NCBI GenBank assembly: GCA_027036655.1
Contig: JALWEC010000233.1
Location: forward strand, 1 to 11,783
Origin: Melioribacteraceae bacterium
GTDB taxonomy: Bacteria > Bacteroidota > Ignavibacteria > Ignavibacteriales > Melioribacteraceae
DNA: 11,783 bases
Direction of reading: 5' to 3'
In this document: piece by piece, positions 6,351 to 11,783 of the stretch
How the letters are laid out: the number at the start of each line of letters is the position of its first letter
How positions within the stretch are numbered: position 1 is the stretch's first letter
The notes under the pieces: model-generated
The model's database searches: none
Told to the model about the DNA's origin: nothing
The model's input: only the letters and a program-made list of their open reading frames with translations
Program-made: the position numbers and the translations under genes

Positions 6351-9300
6351 ATGAATAATAGTCAGATTTTGGAGTCCCTCTCCGCAGGTATTGCTTCCTA
6401 CAATGACGAATCCGTAAAAGAACTGGTTAATAAAATTTCGGAGGAGTTTTTTAAGGATGCGGATAATAAAGAAACCGTCGGATTCGAAGATTATGAAAAA
6501 TTATTTTCGCTTATAATTAAAAACGGCTTTGCCGAAAAATTCGCCGACCTAATTGAGCCGGAAGATTACTTTAATCTTGGCGTCTTTTTTCTGAATGCCG
6601 GAGAATCCGGTAATTCGGTTCGCAAAACAATTCACCTTTATCTTGATGTTTTCCGTCGCTCGGAATTTTTAGTAAAAATTTATAACGACAGAAAATGGGA
6701 CAAGCTTATTGAAGAGTTGATTCGCAAAAGTAATTTCCGCGTTAAGGAACTCTTCTATCAGCGGAGTAACTTCTACGGAAACAAAACGCTCTTCAATATT
6801 TTGGAGGGGGAAAAAGTTACTCCTTACTCTTGGAAAGAGACCGAAAGAAATATTGAAAAATACGCCGCTGCACTTAAAACTCTTCTTGCCGAGTTTAACG
6901 AGGATGTAAAAGTCGCTTTTCTGCTTGAAAACAGTTTGAATATGGCTTGGCTCGATTTGGCGTGCCTGACAAACGGAATTGTTAATATAATGATTCCCGG
7001 CAATGCGGTTGCGGAACATATCGAGTTTATTCTTAAGCAAGCGGAAGCTAAAGTGATTTTTGTCGCAAATGAAAATCAGCTGGCAAAAGTTAAATCGGTT
7101 AAGCATAAACTTCCCGACTTAAAATGGATTGTTTTTCTTTCCGGTAGTTCCCTCGATGAGGATGTGATTACATTTAACGAATTTTTATCCTACGCGAATC
7201 TCTATGATGTTGAAAAAGATTTCTACGCCGGAAAAGATTACGGCGCAGATTCCCTTGCCACGATTATGTACACTTCGGGAACAACTGGCGAGCCGAAAGG
7301 AATTGAGTTTTCCTATATGAACATTGTGTTTAAGCGGTTTGCGCGCGCTATGGCAATTCCGCAAATAGGCGATAAGGACAGATATTTAAGCTACCTGCCG
7401 CTGTTCCATACTTTCGGAAGATACTTGGAAATGATGGGCAGCGTTTTCTGGGGCGCCGAATATTCCTTTATGGAAAATCCTTCCGTCGAGACAATGATTG
7501 AAAATATGAATCTTGTTAAGCCGACTATCTTTATCAGTATTCCGAAAAAGTGGATTCAGCTTTACGATCAGATAAACGAGCTTGTCGATATAGCCGTTGA
7601 CGACGATGAAGAGATTAAAGCGGCGATTTCAAAGGTAACGGGAGGCGCGTTGAAGTTCGGACTTTCGGCGGCGGGATATTTGCCTCCGGATATTTTTATA
7701 TTTTTCCAGAAGTACGGCGTTAATCTTATGAGCGGATTCGGAATGACCGAGGCGACGGGCGGAATCACGATGACGCCGATAGGCGAGTACTACGAAAATT
7801 CACTCGGGAAAGCTCTTCCAGGAATCGAGCTGAAATTAGCCGAGGACGGGGAATTGCTTATACGCGGCGCGTACGTTACAATCGGTTATTTTAAAAACGA
7901 GGAAAATACTTTTGATTCCGGCGGTTGGCTGCCAACCGGCGATATTATGAAGATGGATGAAAACGGCTTCATCGAAATTATCGACAGAAAAAAAGAGATT
8001 TACAAAAACATAAAAGGGGAAACGATTGCTCCGCAGAAAATCGAAAACCTTTTTCGGGATTTTGATTTTGTAAAACAAGTTTTTCTCGTCGGCGATCACA
8101 AATTGTTCAACACCGTATTGATTTATCCCAACTACGATTCCGAAACTTTGCTGAGTAAGAACTACAACGAAGAAGAGATGCGGGATATTTTTTCGTCGGT
8201 TGTGGTAACGGTAAATAAATTTCTCGCTCCTTTTGAAAGGATAATTGATTTCAGAATTATCGATCGTCCTTTCTCGGCGGAACTCGGCGAGCTTACTCCC
8301 AAGGGGACATACAAACGGCGCGTAATTGAAAAGAATTTTGAGCCGGTGATAAAGCAGATGTATGTTAAGCAGTTTATCGAGTTGAAAAATCAATCGGTAA
8401 ATGTTCGCGTGCCCAATTGGTTCTTGCGCGAAAAAGGAAAACTGAGCGACGATATATTTTTTGAGAATAACAGAATTAAAATTGCCGATGAAGAAGTTGA
8501 ACTGCTTGTGGAAAAACTCGACGAGGGGAAATTCCGGATAGGAGATTTTGTTTATGAAATCACAACTCCGAAAATTGATTTGCAGCCGTTTTTGACAAAT
8601 CCGATTTACTGGGTCGGGAATAAAGCGCTTTTCGATTTTTGCGGCGAGCCGATTTTTCAGTGGTACCGGAACAGAGAACCGGAAAAGCATATCGGCTTTT
8701 ATGCCGTTGCCGGCAAGGTTGAAAGCAATGTTAAAGATTTAGAAACAATAAAAAAACTTCATCTTGGCGGAGAGAAATCTCTATACGGATTAAACCTCGC
8801 CGCTTTTCTGATTCAATCGGAGGACGAATCGGAAGCGATGAGCGCCGCTAATTACATTAAGTTTTTAAGCTCCGATTCAACGCTACCGATATTCAAAATA
8901 GTTAAAGACTTGGCGAAGCGTCCGCAGTTGACAAAGCATAAGTCAATCAGACGGGAACTGCTGAAAACCGCTATTCACATTTGCGAAAATAACAGACTTG
9001 ATTGGCTCTTGGAAAAATATTTCAAAATTGATTACGACATTTTGGATTCGGCGATTATGCGCGCGCTGATTGAGCGGAAAGCAAAAGATATTTTGGGAAT
9101 AATTGAAAGACTCCTTAACAATACGCTTGTTGATTTTGCCGGAGAGGAACTCGACAGAACGCCTATTCCCGCACTCTTTTCTTTCCTCGAAAAGTATGTC
9201 GAGCTGCATCCCACGAGTTACAGAACAATCAGAAGAATTTTAGTTCAGTATAAAATTCAGTCCGATAGAAAGGAGGTTTCGGAAGAAGCGAGCAAAACAA

Positions 9301-11099
9301 GGGACAAAATCCGATTGGGATTTAGAAAGTGGCTCGGAACAAACCAGCGCGTTGCGGTTGACGTGGAAACCGGCGACGAATATACTTGGGAAGACGTTGT
9401 GGTTTACGAGGAAAATATTGAGCCGGACGATTTACAAAGGATTAAAGAAGCGCTTGTCGAAACTCCTCTGATTCGGGAAGCGATATTCTTCTTTTCTCAG
9501 GGAACGGTTCTTCGGTTGGATGATATTCTTCCGTCGGGAATCTGGATTAGTTTTTACAAGAAGTTCTCCACACATACAAGCTACCGCGTTTCCGTGCAGA
9601 CGCGCTTTCACGGCTCGTATAATTTTACGATAAATCTTAATGAAACTCTATCCTCGGAAAAAGTAACATTGGAAAGCGATTGGCTGATAATCGCTTGCTC
9701 GGCTGTCTCCGGTCAGAAGCTAACGAATAAGTTCGGCGGCTATTGGGAAAAGTACGAACTCTGGACCGAAGAATACAACCCGCAGGAAAATGTCGGTCAT
9801 TACTTGGAGAGAATGTCAAAACATCCGGACGAAAAGAAGAGCGAACTGGTTTATCACATCTGGAGATTTTTTGTTTGGAACGCCGCGACGGCTTCTCTGA
9901 ACTTTATTAAATTATCCAAATATAAATTACAGCTTGCCGATTATTCCCCGGACAACTTTATTATTCCCAAACATGATTATCAAGTCGGGACGAGACTGGT
10001 TTCGATTGAAGAAAGAGTTCCTTACGGTTCTTCGTCCGGTTTTATCGGGGAGTTCTACAATCAGTTTATTGCCGAGTCGGTTAAAAAATATCCTTATTTG
10101 AACCGTGATTCAATTTGGAATCAGATTTATTCGGGAATAATTTCAGCCCTCGGCGAAGTTGAAGGAGTTGAATATCTTAACGGGTTTAAGTCGGAACTTT
10201 TATCGAAGTCGGATTTCCCCGATATGGAAAACGCCCTTTCGAGATTGAACTCCTTTTTGACGGATATTTCCGACGGCGTATTTATTCCCAAAAGACTATT
10301 CTTTGCGATTAACAGATTCAGGCGCTGGCTCAATTTGAACGAGGACGCGTCGATCGAAGCGCAGGCGTCAATGCTTAACGAGCTTTATTCGACGTACAGC
10401 TTGAATGAAATGGAAAAGGAATTGCCCGAAACAAGAATTAAGTTTTATTTCGAGACCTGTTTTAGGGATAGTTCGGACGAGGTTAAAGCCGAGTTTAAAA
10501 AGATAATCAAGGAATTTCATCACCGGAAAATTAAGCGTAAAGAGCTGCTCGTAATGCTTTCCGAGATTAAAGCGAAGTTTACTCTTTCCGATAAGGAGGA
10601 ATATTTCCTTACGAGAATCAGTTATTCGCATATCAGACCTGAAGATTCTGCGCAGATTATGAAGATTGGAGCGGGCGGACATGAAAAGGAAAATTTGATT
10701 GTGGAATTTTTCGATACCGACGGAAACCCCTTTGTAATAAGGCGTCCGGTAACTCCGAAAGAAATTTCCCGTTTGCATCGCATGTTTCTTGACGCAAATC
10801 TTATGGTGAATTTTAATTCGGATCACCAATTTCTTGTGGCTGTTTCTTCGCGCGGATTTATTATCGGCGGTCTTTTCTATTTTCCCGTTGACGAAAGCAG
10901 AGTACACATGGATAAGATTGTAGTCGCCGATCCTTTCCGGCGAAAAGGAATCAGCGATATTCTAATGAAGGAATTTTTTAACAGAATGAAAAACGAACGC
11001 TACGAATATGTTACAACGGGATTTTTCCGACCGGAGTATTTTTATAAATTCGGTTTTAAGGTCGAAAGGAAATATTCGGGATTGGCGAAAAAATTGTAA
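6351..11099 (+). CDS. Acyl-CoA synthetase (AMP-forming) fused to a C-terminal GNAT acyltransferase
   Basis: This 1582-residue cytosolic protein has no signal peptide or membrane helix. Residues 1-130 are a helical N-terminal region of unknown role. Residues about 135-680 form an adenylate-forming enzyme of the long-chain fatty acid-CoA ligase type: P-loop YTSGTTGEPKG (307-317), GFGMTE (462-467), the conserved Asp in PTGD (531), DRKKE (545-549) and a C-terminal lysine motif TPKGTYKRR (649-657). Such enzymes activate a fatty acid with ATP to acyl-AMP, then acyl-CoA. Residues about 690-1050 are mostly helical and unrecognised. About 1060-1230 may be kinase-like (ADYSPDN, 1196-1202). About 1440-1582 is a GNAT domain with CoA-loop motif RRKGIS (1530-1535) and a YFYKFGF end. 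The ordinary synthetase is about 600 residues, so some 900 extra residues are attached. No stop or frameshift interrupts it, and it stands alone in its transcription unit. The substrate is unknown. Confidence 0.85.
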   Translation: MNNSQILESLSAGIASYNDESVKELVNKISEEFFKDADNKETVGFEDYEKLFSLIIKNGFAEKFADLIEPEDYFNLGVFFLNAGESGNSVRKTIHLYLDVFRRSEFLVKIYNDRKWDKLIEELIRKSNFRVKELFYQRSNFYGNKTLFNILEGEKVTPYSWKETERNIEKYAAALKTLLAEFNEDVKVAFLLENSLNMAWLDLACLTNGIVNIMIPGNAVAEHIEFILKQAEAKVIFVANENQLAKVKSVKHKLPDLKWIVFLSGSSLDEDVITFNEFLSYANLYDVEKDFYAGKDYGADSLATIMYTSGTTGEPKGIEFSYMNIVFKRFARAMAIPQIGDKDRYLSYLPLFHTFGRYLEMMGSVFWGAEYSFMENPSVETMIENMNLVKPTIFISIPKKWIQLYDQINELVDIAVDDDEEIKAAISKVTGGALKFGLSAAGYLPPDIFIFFQKYGVNLMSGFGMTEATGGITMTPIGEYYENSLGKALPGIELKLAEDGELLIRGAYVTIGYFKNEENTFDSGGWLPTGDIMKMDENGFIEIIDRKKEIYKNIKGETIAPQKIENLFRDFDFVKQVFLVGDHKLFNTVLIYPNYDSETLLSKNYNEEEMRDIFSSVVVTVNKFLAPFERIIDFRIIDRPFSAELGELTPKGTYKRRVIEKNFEPVIKQMYVKQFIELKNQSVNVRVPNWFLREKGKLSDDIFFENNRIKIADEEVELLVEKLDEGKFRIGDFVYEITTPKIDLQPFLTNPIYWVGNKALFDFCGEPIFQWYRNREPEKHIGFYAVAGKVESNVKDLETIKKLHLGGEKSLYGLNLAAFLIQSEDESEAMSAANYIKFLSSDSTLPIFKIVKDLAKRPQLTKHKSIRRELLKTAIHICENNRLDWLLEKYFKIDYDILDSAIMRALIERKAKDILGIIERLLNNTLVDFAGEELDRTPIPALFSFLEKYVELHPTSYRTIRRILVQYKIQSDRKEVSEEASKTRDKIRLGFRKWLGTNQRVAVDVETGDEYTWEDVVVYEENIEPDDLQRIKEALVETPLIREAIFFFSQGTVLRLDDILPSGIWISFYKKFSTHTSYRVSVQTRFHGSYNFTINLNETLSSEKVTLESDWLIIACSAVSGQKLTNKFGGYWEKYELWTEEYNPQENVGHYLERMSKHPDEKKSELVYHIWRFFVWNAATASLNFIKLSKYKLQLADYSPDNFIIPKHDYQVGTRLVSIEERVPYGSSSGFIGEFYNQFIAESVKKYPYLNRDSIWNQIYSGIISALGEVEGVEYLNGFKSELLSKSDFPDMENALSRLNSFLTDISDGVFIPKRLFFAINRFRRWLNLNEDASIEAQASMLNELYSTYSLNEMEKELPETRIKFYFETCFRDSSDEVKAEFKKIIKEFHHRKIKRKELLVMLSEIKAKFTLSDKEEYFLTRISYSHIRPEDSAQIMKIGAGGHEKENLIVEFFDTDGNPFVIRRPVTPKEISRLHRMFLDANLMVNFNSDHQFLVAVSSRGFIIGGLFYFPVDESRVHMDKIVVADPFRRKGISDILMKEFFNRMKNERYEYVTTGFFRPEYFYKFGFKVERKYSGLAKKL

Positions 11100-11416
11100 G
11101 ATTAAGTAATGGAAAGATTTGTCCCGTCGTTGCGCCGTTAGGTTATTGCGGGATAATCCACGAATGCTTCTCTAATAGCAACGCCGTCAATATAAAGAAA
11201 TATTCGTTATTATTAACCTGTTGATTTATCAGCGGAAAAAAGGGAAATTATAATTGCTGTAACCGTTTTAACGGTTTGTAGTTGTAAAAATTAATAAATA
11301 TTTTTTGCCCCCGAATCAATGTGAATTGCCATAAAATTTGCATTTAATTTGATTTTGTCTTACCTTAAAAAAGTTAAATAGGGACAAGTTATAAAGTGAC
11401 GGCAACTTCTTCAATA
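11100..11416. other. Non-coding spacer with a short palindrome
   Basis: No credible gene is seen. The only structures are a loose TCCCG/CGGGA pair soon after the stop (11121-11152) and the palindrome AACCGTT-TT-AACGGTT at 11261-11276. The latter resembles the shorter CGGTT-A-AACCG palindrome at 2759-2769 after fumC. Neither is followed by a T run, so no intrinsic terminator is evident for the large gene. Confidence 0.5.
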
Positions 11417-11433
11417 TTGGCACGATTTTTACT
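11417..11433 (+). promoter_or_regulatory. Sigma-54-like promoter site with one key mismatch
   Basis: TTGGCACGATTTTTACT fits the -24/-12 pattern YTGGCACGNNNNTTGCW at all fixed positions except the -12 element, which reads TTAC where TTGC is expected. The spacing from the GG to the -12 pair is right. Because the -12 G is normally needed, the site may be weak, decayed or chance. It points towards the orphan sorting tail beginning 115 bp downstream. Confidence 0.35.
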
Positions 11434-11547
11434 CTCTCTCTGGGATTCCGAAATTTTATATCCGCTTATAATTCGATTTGTTTTTATTCATTTAATTATT
11501 TCTCAGGTTTTATATGAATTGTTAATTGGGGAAAATAAGTTTTGTAG

Positions 11548-11730
11548 ATAGATCTGTGTATAATAGGACAGAGAGTCAAAGTTTTGGTAAATGGAACTCA
11601 ACAAGCGGGATATTATACCGTTAACTTTAACGCCTCGTCTGTCGCCGGAGGATTACCGAGCGGAATATATTTTTACACGTTAAAAGCGGGTAAGTTTACA
11701 TCTACAAAAAAAATGATTTTGGTTAAATAG
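11548..11730 (+). pseudogene. Orphan T9SS type A C-terminal sorting tail, gene body missing
   Basis: The frame reads IGQRVKVLVNGTQQAGYY, then VNFNAS, LPSGIYFYTLKAG and STKKMILVK before a TAG stop. This is the C-terminal sorting domain (type A) that targets proteins through the outer membrane by the type IX secretion system in Bacteroidota and relatives. Normally it ends a protein of several hundred residues. Here an in-frame TAG at 11545-11547 lies just upstream, no ATG precedes the domain, and 11434-11547 shows no protein body. The usual VYN residues before IGQ appear in a shifted frame (GTGTATAAT at 11556-11564), which suggests a frameshift at the break. It is most likely the remnant of a deleted secreted-protein gene. 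Read as an intact small protein it would have no signal peptide. Confidence 0.8.
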
Positions 11731-11742
11731 TTTTAAATTATT

Positions 11743-11767
11743 TGTCGGGGATAATTTATCCCCGACA
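11743..11767. terminator. Perfect hairpin after the sorting tail, terminator-like
   Basis: TGTCGGGGATAA and TTATCCCCGACA form a 12-bp perfect inverted repeat around a single T, so in practice a 9-10 bp stem with a small loop. It starts 13 bp after the TAG stop. There is no good T run on either side, so it is a probable rather than certain terminator. Its survival next to the broken gene supports the view that the gene was once complete. Confidence 0.5.
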
Positions 11768-11783
11768 TAGATAAAAATAAATG

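Noticed and set aside
7836..8690. A 284-codon minus-strand open frame inside the large gene
   Set aside because: It is antisense to clear synthetase sequence and has no recognisable motif; it is a shadow of the strongly coding + strand.

Overview
The window is AT-rich bacterial DNA with every recognisable gene on the + strand. I infer an Ignavibacteriota/Chlorobi-type bacterium of the Bacteroidota/FCB lineage. The evidence is a C-terminal type IX secretion (T9SS) sorting tail near the right edge, a sensor kinase of the exported-TPR type common in that lineage, and intergenic spacers full of short dispersed repeats. No rRNA, tRNA or ribosomal protein gene is present to fix the taxonomy.

Layout. 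2-868: C-terminal part of the ferrous iron permease FeoB, cut by the left edge. 869-1269: spacer with repeat copy A. 1270-2661: class II fumarase FumC, closed by a strong intrinsic terminator. 2726-3282: spacer with repeat copy B and an AT-only palindrome. 3283-5274: membrane histidine kinase with an exported TPR sensor. 5275-6350: about 1.1 kb of non-coding repeats of at least three families. 6351-11099: a 1582-residue protein with an N-terminal AMP-forming acyl-CoA synthetase, a long middle region that may include a kinase-like fold, and a C-terminal GNAT acyltransferase. 11100-11783: mostly non-coding, with a sigma-54-like site, an orphan T9SS sorting tail with no gene body, and a perfect hairpin.

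The genes do not form one pathway. Iron uptake, the TCA cycle, signalling and the acyl-CoA/GNAT protein are separate units divided by long spacers, and only fumC has a clear terminator. The two most interesting items are the synthetase-GNAT fusion, which could make an acyl-CoA and pass it to an acyltransferase in the same chain or modify itself, and a family of about 145-bp intergenic repeats. That family has four direct copies plus a probable internally deleted inverted copy. The repeats share a hairpin core and a conserved minus-strand peptide reading frame, so they look like remnants of a mobile or coding element.
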